64,000 nt of DNA from Chitinophagaceae bacterium (GTDB taxonomy: Bacteria; Bacteroidota; Bacteroidia; Chitinophagales; Chitinophagaceae), in assembly GCA_016786845.1 (NCBI GenBank), contig JAEUVB010000009.1, forward strand, positions 62,001 through 126,000. The letters run 5' to 3'. A program made the position numbers and the translations under genes. The number at the start of each line of letters is the position of its first letter. Within the stretch, counting starts at the first letter, position 1. Of this stretch, positions 8,001-16,437 are shown one piece after another. The notes under the pieces are model-generated. The model was not told the DNA's origin. It worked only from the letters and a program-made list of their open reading frames with translations, and ran no database searches.

Positions 8001-10889
8001 TACATCCAATTTAGTGGCCGGGGTGCTATTACCTATTCCCACATTGGCGCCGTTATTATAAATATTCGCATTGTTCAATACCCATGTTGTACCATCCCAA
8101 TAAGTGGTGTTTCCTACGGCCGTACCGGCAGCTAAAGTACCGGCAGGACCTTGTGGACCAGCCGGACCGGTCAAACCGATAGGACCTTGAGGACCTGTAG
8201 CGCCGGTTAAACCAATCGGACCTTGAGGTCCCGTTGCACCGGTAGGACCAGCCGGACCGGTCAAACCGATAGGCCCCTGAGGACCAGTAGCACCGGTTAA
8301 ACCGATAGGACCTTGAGGTCCCGTTGCACCGGTAGGACCTGCCGGACCGGTCAAACCGATAGGCCCCTGAGGACCTGTAGCGCCGGTTAAACCGATAGGA
8401 CCTTGAGGCCCCGTTGCACCGGTTGGACCTGCCGGCCCCGTTGCACCTGCAGCACCTGCCGGACCAATCAAGGATGTTCCACTTCCCCATACACCGGCTG
8501 TCTTGGGTCCAAAGATTTGATTTGTAGCCGTGTTGATGTAGAAGTCACCATTCACACCGGTAGCAGCGGACGGATTTACATTTCCATTCAAGATAGTCTT
8601 ACCATCAGCACCGGCAGGTCCGGTTGCACCAATTTGCCATGATGCTAAACCATTCGCATCACTCACCAACACTTTACCTGCTCCCGGTGAACCACCGGTT
8701 ATTTTAACTTGACCGGCTACTTCCAATCTGGCTGTCGGCGTAGTGGTTCCAATACCCACGCTGTCTGCCACATGCAAACCATCATTACCATTAATATATA
8801 CTGCACCGTAGTTGGCATTGATAATACGCCCTAATCCAAGTCCGCCAAAGTTATAAGCTGAATCGAGTGTTGTGGCACCAAACAAACTGCTCGGGATATA
8901 TTGCCAACTTGCCACACCATTCGCATCACTCGTCAAAACTTTGCCCGATGCCGGTACACCACCGGTCAGTTTCATATTGCCATTAATTTCTAATCTTTCA
9001 GTTGGCGTATTGGTGCCTATGCCTACATTCCCATTTTTTAAAATGGTCAATGCGTTATGTCGACTCACCACACTGCCTCCATTCCCTACGGTCAGTACAG
9101 GATCGGTTGGTACAGGTCCGTTCGGATTAGATCCTGCTATGGGATCATTATACATACCCAAGGCTACCGATCCATAGGCATTCGCAATGGTACCATTTCC
9201 GATTGAAGTAGCACCATCATTACCATTTGCTTCCGTATAAGCTCCTAAAGCCACTGAGGCCTGACCGGTGGCACTATTGGCTACACCCAAAGCAGTACTG
9301 GCCGGGCCTGTAGCCTTGGTATCATAGCCTGCAGAAAATGAATAGATTCCGATACTGTCATCATCCCATGTATTCGTATTCACGGTTCCTGAACGGAAAG
9401 CACCTTTCTTAGGGTAGAAAAACATTCTTGTGCCCGGACCATTCAAAGTAAGATTATCGCCATAACCATAGTTGCCGGTGACTTGTAAACCATCTTCACC
9501 TTGTATTCTGACGGCACCACTGTCTGCTGTGATGATACGACCATTACCCGGACCACCGAAATCATAAGCCTGATCTAAAGTACCACCATTCATTGCAGCT
9601 GTTTGCCATGAAGCCAGTCCATTCGCATCACTCGTCAGCACTTTCCCTAATCCGGGCGTACCACCACTGATCTTTACTTGTCCGTTGATATCCAGTTTAG
9701 CAGACGGTGTTAAAGTACCGATACCTACGTTCCCCAGAGAATCAATTCTTACTTGTGTGGCATTGTTCGTTCCCAAATCAAGTCTGCTGTTTTCACGATT
9801 GATGATAGCCGCGGCATTGCCCGTGGTACGAATATCTAAGCCATCATTCACGGAATGGCCTGTGGTGGTATTTGATATTTTTAAAGTATCGCCGCTTAAT
9901 GCGTTGTTGAAGTGTACATTGGCAGTGGGTATATTACCGCCACCGATGCCAACATTTTCAGAAGCGAAGTCTGCATGAAATTTAATTTTCGTTCCGGATG
10001 TTTTGGTGATCGCGATTCCGACATTTCCTCCGGAACTAATCATAAATCGGCCGTTCCCGTCATTGGCCGCAAGTCCATTATTACCAAAAGCCAGAATGTT
10101 CGCATTAGGGTATAAAGCAGAACCACCATAATTACCGGTAACGGAAGTACCATACTTCGTAAAAGTGGCATAAGCATTTGGATGATTATTAAACATCAGG
10201 AATCTGCCTGAGCTTGTCGAGTCAATATTTTCCATGCGCACATGATTCACTTGTGTTGGTGAGTTGGAATAAATATGCAAACGATTCAAAGCACTCGAAC
10301 TGGCCGGAGCACCAATAATAACCGTATTCCCATTGTCGGTAATTTGAGAATTCGTGATCGTGTTGCCGGCACTGGTAAACTTGGCCACTTTGTTGGCATC
10401 TCCGGTAGTTCCGGCGGCGGTAGAAACAAATCCTGCTCGGGTTTTGTCTGTCCCATTGGCCGTCTCTCTGGCGATACCCGAACGATCGGCATACAATGCA
10501 TAAGGAACACTCAGGAGTTGAGTGGTACCGGCATCCATATAGTTATTTCCACCCGCAGGGTCAATGGCTACACGGATATATTTATTACCCGTTTCCCATT
10601 TCACGGTTTTCATTTCACCTACAATTGGTGTACCTGCACCGATTTGTAAGGTATATAATCCGAACTCATTGGTTTTCACCAATTGAGTTTCTTCGTACTC
10701 TGCCACAGTAGCGTCGATCGTGGGCAAAACGGTCAGTTTCAAACTCAAGGTTTGCTGAGCCATCGGATTGCCCTGGGCATCCCGGGCAATACCCTGATAG
10801 TTGAATTTTTGTGGAACTTGAGCTGAAGATAAAGTGTAGATGAAACAAATAGGAATCCACACTAAAAGGAATTTTAGCAATTTTTTCAT
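5061..10889 (-). CDS. Giant secreted tail-fibre-like protein with collagen-like repeat block
   Basis: A 1942-residue exported protein. A signal peptide covers about residues 1-23 (cleavage near SSA/QVP), followed by the conserved opening domain NYQGIARDAQGNPM seen in many Bacteroidota surface proteins. The body contains about nine NVGIGT-type motifs followed by TP and LEV/LDV residues, each the start of a fibre-like repeat, and three KVLTSDANGLASWQ-type copies. Residues about 810-918 are Gly-X-Y triplets, including three exact 30-residue units. A distinct C-terminal domain of about 170 residues follows. I see no type IX sorting domain and no S74 chaperone signature. It is probably a trimeric surface adhesin or fibre; partner and export route are unknown. 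Confidence 0.85.
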   Translation of the reverse strand: MKKLLKFLLVWIPICFIYTLSSAQVPQKFNYQGIARDAQGNPMAQQTLSLKLTVLPTIDATVAEYEETQLVKTNEFGLYTLQIGAGTPIVGEMKTVKWETGNKYIRVAIDPAGGNNYMDAGTTQLLSVPYALYADRSGIARETANGTDKTRAGFVSTAAGTTGDANKVAKFTSAGNTITNSQITDNGNTVIIGAPASSSALNRLHIYSNSPTQVNHVRMENIDSTSSGRFLMFNNHPNAYATFTKYGTSVTGNYGGSALYPNANILAFGNNGLAANDGNGRFMISSGGNVGIAITKTSGTKIKFHADFASENVGIGGGNIPTANVHFNNALSGDTLKISNTTTGHSVNDGLDIRTTGNAAAIINRENSRLDLGTNNATQVRIDSLGNVGIGTLTPSAKLDINGQVKISGGTPGLGKVLTSDANGLASWQTAAMNGGTLDQAYDFGGPGNGRIITADSGAVRIQGEDGLQVTGNYGYGDNLTLNGPGTRMFFYPKKGAFRSGTVNTNTWDDDSIGIYSFSAGYDTKATGPASTALGVANSATGQASVALGAYTEANGNDGATSIGNGTIANAYGSVALGMYNDPIAGSNPNGPVPTDPVLTVGNGGSVVSRHNALTILKNGNVGIGTNTPTERLEINGNMKLTGGVPASGKVLTSDANGVASWQYIPSSLFGATTLDSAYNFGGLGLGRIINANYGAVYINGNDGLHVADSVGIGTTTPTARLEVAGQVKITGGSPGAGKVLVSDANGLASWQIGATGPAGADGKTILNGNVNPSAATGVNGDFYINTATNQIFGPKTAGVWGSGTSLIGPAGAAGATGPAGPTGATGPQGPIGLTGATGPQGPIGLTGPAGPTGATGPQGPIGLTGATGPQGPIGLTGPAGPTGATGPQGPIGLTGATGPQGPIGLTGPAGPQGPAGTLAAGTAVGNTTYWDGTTWVLNNANIYNNGANVGIGNSTPATKLDVQGDLALRTAALTLVDGANNVVTPASANSYYRITGPVNDFSLSGLSNPSDGRIVTLYNATGQTMTLQNMVPAAGTNGFMTGTSDLDIDANGSATFQYNTTDNLWILVSNALQDVATDDWKLDGNTNGSYKTIGTNDAYSVGIETDGTEKVMVSVGGRLGVGNTAFNMPINPTGYEKLSTFGDGNAFISTNSVENASWTDYFMNTKARGVGGAMTSVLNGDYIGGLFSRAYDGTAYQWSTSIISRVEGVPAAGSVPTALVFGTNSGTNTLPNERMKITPTGLIGINNGVPSSRLDVVHNNHNVARFKNDGSVADKTSLIDIENGETAPALWRIGVSGTGNGLGITKNKLYIEQWTKGARVTIDTNGYVGIGTVNPNAPLQFASDVRNRKIVLWDGTGNNHQFYGFGINGFTLRYQVDGTSSNHIFYAALDSSSSRELMRIMGSGNVGIGTQTPGARLEVSSPSWLNAMFSNNGTLSDKTALIGMRNGATNSATWLHGVGGTGNTIGMTDNQYYIEHYGKGVRMTIDSTGNIGIGQPYPLERLHVGGNIRATSLAGVGDRLVRSDANGTLQNIAAGTTGQILTQTINGPSFENNNAWVLGGNANTSAQNLGTTTAQPFNFITNNVFRGRVNSTDGEFVWGATASPYAGDALCGVSTAALPFAVNGYSANNGSGTWGEILPASTTAFSAIQGVYGGSGAGAGVLGNYNGTNTSSTRAGVYGVLSTPAANAGGAGVYGYSSIASGNQHMGVLGSYNGSSFGFGVYGIGFGGGIMTGNNDAGVVGWRANNANYSGYFNGNHVIANGTKSASVGTSKGNQLLYVTETPGVFFEDIGRGQLVNGEVVIQLDPLFLETIFVDSAHPMHVFVQMEGESEDVYVVPGTTSFKVKEKHQGTSNTPFSYRVMAKRLNFQDHRFGNDPVWGEGDTRQYSQYAPPPPVNYEENVQFQAEQRRNWKPTPMPAGFKYLMDIEKEEKPALVRPETTR
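8155..8424 (-). repeat. Three tandem 90-bp collagen-like coding repeats
   Basis: Three head-to-tail 90-bp units (8155-8244, 8245-8334, 8335-8424), each encoding ten Gly-X-Y triplets, within a longer Gly-X-Y block. The units differ only at scattered third positions, so they look like recent duplications held in frame. Each unit contains two near-identical 45-bp halves. Confidence 0.95.
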
Positions 10890-11004
10890 GGTTTTTGGTT
10901 TGAGCTGCCAAGATAAATAATTGTTTTAATTTATAAAAAAAATACACTTAAGTGTTTATTCATAAGAAATAAACATAGCGGGCGGAGACTCAAAATAGTA
11001 ATTC

Positions 11005-11340
11005 CACTTTTTCAAGTTGGAAAAACACTTTTTCAAGTTGGAAAAACACTTTTTCAAGTAAGGAAAACACTTTTTCAAGTTGGAAAAACACTTTTTCAAG
11101 TTAGGAAAAACACTTTTTCAAGTTGGAAAAACACTTTTTCAAGTTGGAAAAACACTTTTTCAAGTTGGAAAAACACTTTTTCAAGTTGGAAAAACACTTT
11201 TTCAAGTTAGGAAAAACACTTTTTCAAGTTAGGAAAACACTTTTTCAAGTTGGAAAAACACTTTTTCAAGTTGGGAAACACTATTACAAATTAGGAATTT
11301 CATTTTTCAAGTTGGAAAAACACATTTCAAGTTGGGAAAT
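11005..11340. repeat. 21-bp tandem repeat array (about 16 copies)
   Basis: In the 521-bp stretch between the giant gene and acs, a unit of the form CACTTTTTCAAGTTGGAAAAA repeats head to tail. Thirteen copies between 11005 and 11278 are near perfect, varying from 20 to 22 bp by changes between TTGG and TTAGG or TAAGG. Three more (11279-11340) are degenerate. AAAAA and TTTTT tracts flank a CAC at every junction, giving an imperfect hairpin and a two-helical-turn phasing. There are no spacers, so it is not a CRISPR array. The rest of the gap (10890-11004, 11341-11410) holds the two flanking promoter regions. Confidence 0.95.
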
Positions 11341-11410
11341 CCTTTTTTAGTAGATGGCATATAATTTCATTCATACCCTTTAACTTAGTGCTGAAAATAT
11401 TGATTGCATT

Positions 11411-13354
11411 ATGTCGTATCCGTATCAGATTAAAAGTCTCGAACAATATCATCAGGTCTATCGGGAAAGTATTGAAAACCCGGAAGCTTTCTGGACTACC
11501 ATAGCGGAACATTTTCGCTGGAAACAAAACCCGGAAAGGACACTTCAATGGAACTTTAAAGATCCTGAAGTGAAATGGTTTGAAGGTGGCACATTGAATA
11601 TTACCGAGAATTGTTTGGACCGATGGGCGGAAACTCAACCACATACAGCCGCGCTGATTTGGGAGAGCAATGATCCGGAAGAGCATCATCGTATTCTTTC
11701 ATACAAAGAACTTTTGTTTAAGGTAAACCAATTTTCGAATGTGTTGAAAAACAACGGTGCGAAGAAAGGTGATCGCATTTGTATTTATATGCCCATGGTC
11801 CCGGAGTTGGCCATCGCGGTACTGGCTTGTGCACGAATTGGAGCCATTCACTCCGTGGTCTTCGGAGGCTTCTCTGCACAAAGTATAGCAGACCGCATCA
11901 ATGATGCCCAATGCAATATAGTGATCACAGCAGATGGTGGATATCGTGGCAATAAGGAAATCCCCTTGAAAAATGTAATCGACGACGCACTGGTGCAATG
12001 CCCGAGTGTGCAAAGAGTCATCGTGTTGACTCGCACACGTATACCCGTCAGCATGATCAAAGGACGGGACACATGGTGGGAAGATGAAATTCGAAAAGTG
12101 GAAACTTCCGGCAATCCATTTGTGCAAGCAGAGGAAATGAAAGCCGAGGATCCTTTATTTATATTATATACCTCAGGCAGTACGGGCAAACCGAAAGGTG
12201 TGGTACATAGTTGCGCCGGATACATGATCTATACCAACTATACCTTTGTGAATGTCTTTCAGTATCAACCGGGTGAATTGCATTTTTGCACGGCAGATAT
12301 CGGGTGGATAACAGGACATAGTTATATTCTTTACGGCCCTTTATCGGCAGGCGCTACATCACTCATGTTTGAAGGCATACCTACATGGCCCGATGCAGGG
12401 CGATTCTGGGATATCGTTGATAAATTCAAAGTCAATATTCTGTATACTGCTCCAACTGCCATTCGAAGTCTGATGGTCTTTGGTACGGAACTGATTGACC
12501 GTCATGATTTGTCTTCCTTAAAAGTATTGGGCAGTGTAGGCGAACCCATCAATGAAGAGGCCTGGCATTGGTTTGATCAGCATATCGGTAAAGGCCGCTG
12601 CCCTATCGTCGATACCTGGTGGCAAACGGAAACCGGTGGCATCATGATCTCTAATTTAGCCGGCATTACACCACAAAAACCGGCTCATGCCACTTATCCT
12701 TTACCGGGAGTGCAACCTATACTGGTTGATGAACAAGGTAATAAAATACCGGGCGGAGATGCTTCAGCCTTAGTCCTTCCATCCGAAACCATCAGTGGTA
12801 ATTTATGTATACAGTTTCCTTGGCCATCTATCATCCGTACGACTTACGGCGATCATGAGCGTTGTCGAACGACTTATTTTTCAACCTATGACCATTTGTA
12901 TTTCACCGGTGATGGTTGCTTGCGTGATGCCGAAGGAAATTACCGCATTACCGGTCGTGTCGATGATGTGTTGAATGTGAGTGGTCATCGCATTGGTACG
13001 GCTGAAGTAGAGAATGCGATCAACATGCATACCGGCGTTGTGGAAAGTGCGATAGTCGGGTATCCGCATGATATCAAAGGACAAGGTATTTATGCTTATG
13101 TAATTTTCAACGGACATATTCCTGATAAAAACTTAGTGGCGCAAGACATCCATCAAACCGTCAGTCGCATCATCGGTGCCATTGCCAAGCCCGACAAAAT
13201 TCAATTTGTGAGCGCATTGCCTAAAACACGAAGCGGTAAAATCATGCGAAGAATACTCCGTAAGATAGCTGAAGGAGATGTAGATAATTTAGGTGATATA
13301 TCAACTTTATTTGATCCGGCTGTGGTGGAGGAAATTAAAATGAATCGACTGTAA
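11411..13354 (+). CDS. acs: Acetyl-CoA synthetase
   Basis: A 647-residue AMP-forming acetate-CoA ligase, the usual length for the family; it makes acetyl-CoA from acetate, ATP and CoA in the cytoplasm. The ATP-binding loop YTSGSTGKPKGVVH is near residue 252, the adenylate motif DTWWQTETGG near residue 402, and YFTGDG near 497. The C-terminal swivel domain carries KTRSGKIMRRILRK at about residues 604-617. The lysine of SGK is the catalytic lysine that acetylation controls in other bacteria. The start ATG is 70 bp after the 21-bp repeat array, and the stop is 30 bp from the convergent adenylate cyclase gene. Confidence 0.98.
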   Translation: MSYPYQIKSLEQYHQVYRESIENPEAFWTTIAEHFRWKQNPERTLQWNFKDPEVKWFEGGTLNITENCLDRWAETQPHTAALIWESNDPEEHHRILSYKELLFKVNQFSNVLKNNGAKKGDRICIYMPMVPELAIAVLACARIGAIHSVVFGGFSAQSIADRINDAQCNIVITADGGYRGNKEIPLKNVIDDALVQCPSVQRVIVLTRTRIPVSMIKGRDTWWEDEIRKVETSGNPFVQAEEMKAEDPLFILYTSGSTGKPKGVVHSCAGYMIYTNYTFVNVFQYQPGELHFCTADIGWITGHSYILYGPLSAGATSLMFEGIPTWPDAGRFWDIVDKFKVNILYTAPTAIRSLMVFGTELIDRHDLSSLKVLGSVGEPINEEAWHWFDQHIGKGRCPIVDTWWQTETGGIMISNLAGITPQKPAHATYPLPGVQPILVDEQGNKIPGGDASALVLPSETISGNLCIQFPWPSIIRTTYGDHERCRTTYFSTYDHLYFTGDGCLRDAEGNYRITGRVDDVLNVSGHRIGTAEVENAINMHTGVVESAIVGYPHDIKGQGIYAYVIFNGHIPDKNLVAQDIHQTVSRIIGAIAKPDKIQFVSALPKTRSGKIMRRILRKIAEGDVDNLGDISTLFDPAVVEEIKMNRL

Positions 13355-13384
13355 ATGGTGAAGTTGATGAATGCTGAAATGATT

Positions 13385-14626
13385 TTACAATTCACGTGGC
13401 AAATCATCTGTCAACAAATCCGACTTTTTTTTCCGTACAAAATACATCGGCATCTCTCCCTTCCCTTTCACCGGTAATTTCCCTCTGTACTCTCCATCAA
13501 ACTTGTCCTTAACCAATTCGAAGGCCGAACCGGTAATATTCACCTCGCCCACCTCACCATGTGATTGCATGCGTGAGGCAATGTTGACCGTATCGCCCCA
13601 TATATCGAATTGAAACTTTTTAACGCCCACTACACCCGAAACGATAGATCCGCAATGCACTCCCACACGCATTTCAAAACTAAACTCACCCAATTGATCT
13701 CTTTCTTTCTTTCTTTGATGGATATATTCTTGCATTTCCAAACCCGCAGAAATTACATGCCAAGGTGTACAATCTACACCACTAAAATTTCCACCTACAG
13801 CCATATATGAATCTCCGATAGTTTTGATTTTCTCAATATTATACCGAGTAACAATCTCATCGAATGCTGCAAAACAGGTATTGATTTCCTCAACCAATTC
13901 TTTCGCCGTAATGGCTTCCGATTGCTCAGTAAAACCTTTAAAATCTGTAAACAATACCGTTACTTTCTCATGGGCCACAGGTTCTACCTTACCAAATTTT
14001 TTCAGCTCTTCTGCCACATCGGTCGGAAGTATGTTTAAAAGCAAGGTTTCCGAAACTAGTTTCTCTTTTTTAATGGTATTCACAAACCATGCACTGGTTG
14101 CGAAGATGACAGAGAAGGAAGTAATGAGATTCATTGAATAGAATAATTGGATGATCCCTTCTGTGGCAACAAGTGGACGACCCAAAACCGGTTCAAACAA
14201 AACAGTAATCATAATACACGTTACAAATATGGCCATATAAATAATAGCAGGACGTAACGATGAAAAAATCAATATACCTAGTGGTGTAAGAAATGACCAT
14301 GCGATAATCATTCCGCTGTTGTGCATATTCCCCAATGACCATTGGCACACTACAGGTACGATCATGGTTCCCAAAAAAGTGGCGTGTACCAAGAGCATGT
14401 GGTTTTTTAATTTGTGTGAAACGACAATCATTATCAACATCCAAACTCCAAATAAACCGGCGGCTGTAGTTGGAATCGACCATCCAAAAATTAAATACCA
14501 CATCAACCACCAGGCTACACCGCATAAAAACAGAAAAGAGCATATGATGACGAGTAGTCGTTTTTGAAATGCCACATCAGGAAGATCATCTTCGCGGCGG
14601 GCATATAATTTGGCATACTTGAACAT
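13385..14626 (-). CDS. Membrane-bound class III adenylate cyclase
   Basis: A 413-residue protein with about six transmembrane helices (residues 23-185), a short linker and a C-terminal class III cyclase domain (about 216-400). Both metal aspartates are present: D228 in FTDFKGFT and D272 in KTIGDSYM. The substrate-selecting positions are K268 and D341 (QFDIWGDTVN), the pair that recognises adenine; guanylate cyclases carry Glu and Cys there. The transition-state residues N348 and R352 are also present. Predicted product: cAMP from ATP. It is transcribed divergently from the encapsulin gene across 243 bp. The integral membrane sensor region matches no named domain I can identify. Confidence 0.92.
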   Translation of the reverse strand: MFKYAKLYARREDDLPDVAFQKRLLVIICSFLFLCGVAWWLMWYLIFGWSIPTTAAGLFGVWMLIMIVVSHKLKNHMLLVHATFLGTMIVPVVCQWSLGNMHNSGMIIAWSFLTPLGILIFSSLRPAIIYMAIFVTCIMITVLFEPVLGRPLVATEGIIQLFYSMNLITSFSVIFATSAWFVNTIKKEKLVSETLLLNILPTDVAEELKKFGKVEPVAHEKVTVLFTDFKGFTEQSEAITAKELVEEINTCFAAFDEIVTRYNIEKIKTIGDSYMAVGGNFSGVDCTPWHVISAGLEMQEYIHQRKKERDQLGEFSFEMRVGVHCGSIVSGVVGVKKFQFDIWGDTVNIASRMQSHGEVGEVNITGSAFELVKDKFDGEYRGKLPVKGKGEMPMYFVRKKKSDLLTDDLPREL

Positions 14627-14761
14627 ACAGGTTGATTTTTTCTTAGGCCAATATTAGCCGCCACAAAATAATCGTTTTTCTGTATGAATTAATATCAATC
14701 ATTGGAATTAATGAGTTGAATGTTCTTATATTCATGTAAAGAATTTCTTAGTAACAAAACT

Positions 14762-14801
14762 TGTTATAACAGCTATTAATAGATGATTAGAATAATATTT
14801 G
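14762..14801 (+). promoter_or_regulatory. Twin palindromes and -7-like element before the encapsulin gene
   Basis: Two perfect 10-bp palindromes, TGTTATAACA (14762-14771) and CTATTAATAG (14773-14782), are separated by one base, so their centres are 11 bp apart. A -7-like TAATATTTG follows at 14793-14801, which would place the palindromes over the -33 region. They look like an operator for a dimeric regulator, but the region is AT-rich and this is inference. Confidence 0.4.
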
Positions 14802-14869
14802 CCTAATACGTTTCTTTTAGTATTTTGTGTCGATAACACCAAATCCTTTTCATCAAAAATTCTTTTATC

Positions 14870-16432
14870 ATGAGTGACGAACAAAAATTTATTCCAACTG
14901 TTTTACCTAAAGAACAGGCCATACAACTTACCGAGTTCACCAAGACCAAACCTCAGATGGAGGGTGTCTCGTCGAGAAATGTCATCAAACATTTACCCTG
15001 GGTAAATGTAAGCGGTGGTAACTATCGGGTAAACCGCAGACAGATATTGGAAATTCGCCCGAACGAAGTTTCATTTCTACCTGTGGGTAATGATCAAAGT
15101 AAAGGTCCTCAAATTTTAGCGCAGTCTTTAAATCAAATGCCTAGTCTGAGCAAGATTAAAGACCAGGCTGTGCTTGAAGAACTTGCTGCCTCAGCCGTTC
15201 GTCAGGAATATGACAAAGATTCAGTCATTCTGCATGAAGGCACACCACCCACGCATATTTACATCATCTACAATGGTAAGGTTTCATTTTACCAATCGGG
15301 TGTTTATGAAACCGCAAATGAAACCGGGCATATGAGTGCCGGGCAATATTTCGGAGGTTTTGGCTTGCACTTCCACCATGAGGTGCAAGATGATGATGTT
15401 GACGATGTGATCGAACCGGACCCAAAATTCATGACTACCTGGGCCTATAGTGCGGTAGCCAGAACTAAGCTGGTGGTATTTAGTTTAGCCTATGCCAAGG
15501 TGATGGATATATTAAATAAATACTTGAATCCCGGAGAAAACCTTGGTAAATTTTTACTGACCCACAAGGAGGTTGAAGAACTAGCCAAACGCTCTAACCG
15601 AAAAGGAGAAGCCGGTGTTCAATTATTTGCAGGTTTCCACGAAGAAGAGCCGTCTATTCCGACTACCTATGTTGCTTATGATCCCAATCCCAGAGTATAT
15701 GAATTGAGTTCAGTTCAAACCATACTCAAGGTCCATACCAAGGTTGCAGATTTGTACAATGCACCGTATAACCAAACGGAAGAACAAGTTCGATTGACAG
15801 TTGAAGAACTTCGTGAAGCTCAGGAATATGAAATGATCAATAATAAGGAATTTGGTTTATTACATAATGCTGACTATCGTCAGCGCATTCAAACCATGTC
15901 CGGCCCGCCCACACCTGACGATTTGGACGAACTGATTTCCAGACGCCGTAAAACGCAATATATTTTTGCTCCTTCAAAAGCCATCGCAGCTTTTACCCGT
16001 GAATGCAATAAACGAGGCATATTCCTTCCGACCGTTGATATGGATGGTCGTCAGGTTCTGTCTTGGAGAGGAATACCGATTTTAACCTGCAATAAAATTC
16101 CGGTTGAAAATGGTGTTACGTCTATGATCGCGGTACGTACAGGTGTAGATAATCAGGGTGTAGTAGGTTTATACCAAATGGGACTTCCCGATGAAATTGA
16201 ATCCAGTATGTCTGTACGATTTATGGGCATCGATGAAAAAGCCATAATTAGTTACCTAATCACCAACTATTTTTCTGTGGCGGTATTGGTACCTGATGCA
16301 TTGGGCATACTCGAAAATGTCGAGGTCGGCGTTTATGGCAGTAACTATGAAAGCAATCCTCCTGATTTTTCTCCGGCCCCGCCAATAAAAAAACCGGGTG
16401 GCAAAGGCGGTCCTAAAAAGCCCAATAAATAG
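14870..16432 (+). CDS. Family 2B encapsulin nanocompartment shell protein
   Basis: A 520-residue HK97-fold shell protein with an inserted cyclic-nucleotide-binding-like domain, the defining layout of family 2B encapsulins. Residues 1-80 form the N-terminal arm and first HK97 part. Residues about 85-225 are the CNBD-like insert (GTPPTHIYIIYNGKVSFY at 124-141, then AGQYFGGFGL at 157-166). Residues about 270-330 are the spine helix region and 385-490 the A-domain, with the family-typical VLSWRGIPILTCNK at 396-409. A Pro/Gly/Lys-rich tail covers 497-520. The insert's phosphate-binding cassette lacks the usual Glu and Arg (see findings) and has an acidic loop at 171-186. The stop is 5 bp from the terpene cyclase gene, its predicted cargo. 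Confidence 0.93.
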   Translation: MSDEQKFIPTVLPKEQAIQLTEFTKTKPQMEGVSSRNVIKHLPWVNVSGGNYRVNRRQILEIRPNEVSFLPVGNDQSKGPQILAQSLNQMPSLSKIKDQAVLEELAASAVRQEYDKDSVILHEGTPPTHIYIIYNGKVSFYQSGVYETANETGHMSAGQYFGGFGLHFHHEVQDDDVDDVIEPDPKFMTTWAYSAVARTKLVVFSLAYAKVMDILNKYLNPGENLGKFLLTHKEVEELAKRSNRKGEAGVQLFAGFHEEEPSIPTTYVAYDPNPRVYELSSVQTILKVHTKVADLYNAPYNQTEEQVRLTVEELREAQEYEMINNKEFGLLHNADYRQRIQTMSGPPTPDDLDELISRRRKTQYIFAPSKAIAAFTRECNKRGIFLPTVDMDGRQVLSWRGIPILTCNKIPVENGVTSMIAVRTGVDNQGVVGLYQMGLPDEIESSMSVRFMGIDEKAIISYLITNYFSVAVLVPDALGILENVEVGVYGSNYESNPPDFSPAPPIKKPGGKGGPKKPNK

Positions 16433-16437
16433 AGACG

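Noticed and set aside
8056..8490. ORF rich in Gly, Arg and Ser in a second minus-strand frame over the collagen block
   Set aside because: It is a shadow of the repeat DNA; the main frame is the long one with signal peptide and conserved domains.
10953..10975. 8-bp inverted repeat TGTTTATT/AATAAACA upstream of the giant gene
   Set aside because: AT-rich, no T-run, position uncertain relative to a promoter; too weak to list as an operator.
11005..11340. CRISPR array
   Set aside because: The units follow one another with no spacers, and no cas gene is nearby.
11123..11350. ORF encoding a repeated KHFFKLE-type peptide through the 21-bp array
   Set aside because: The frame stays open only because the unit is 21 bp; the start is a TTG inside the array, and the 22- and 20-bp units shift the frame of the repeat.
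13385..14626. Guanylate cyclase
   Set aside because: Substrate-selecting positions are Lys and Asp (ATP type), not Glu and Cys (GTP type).
14870..16432. CRP-like transcription regulator
   Set aside because: There is no helix-turn-helix; the CNBD-like segment is an insert in a capsid-like fold whose C-terminal region matches encapsulins.
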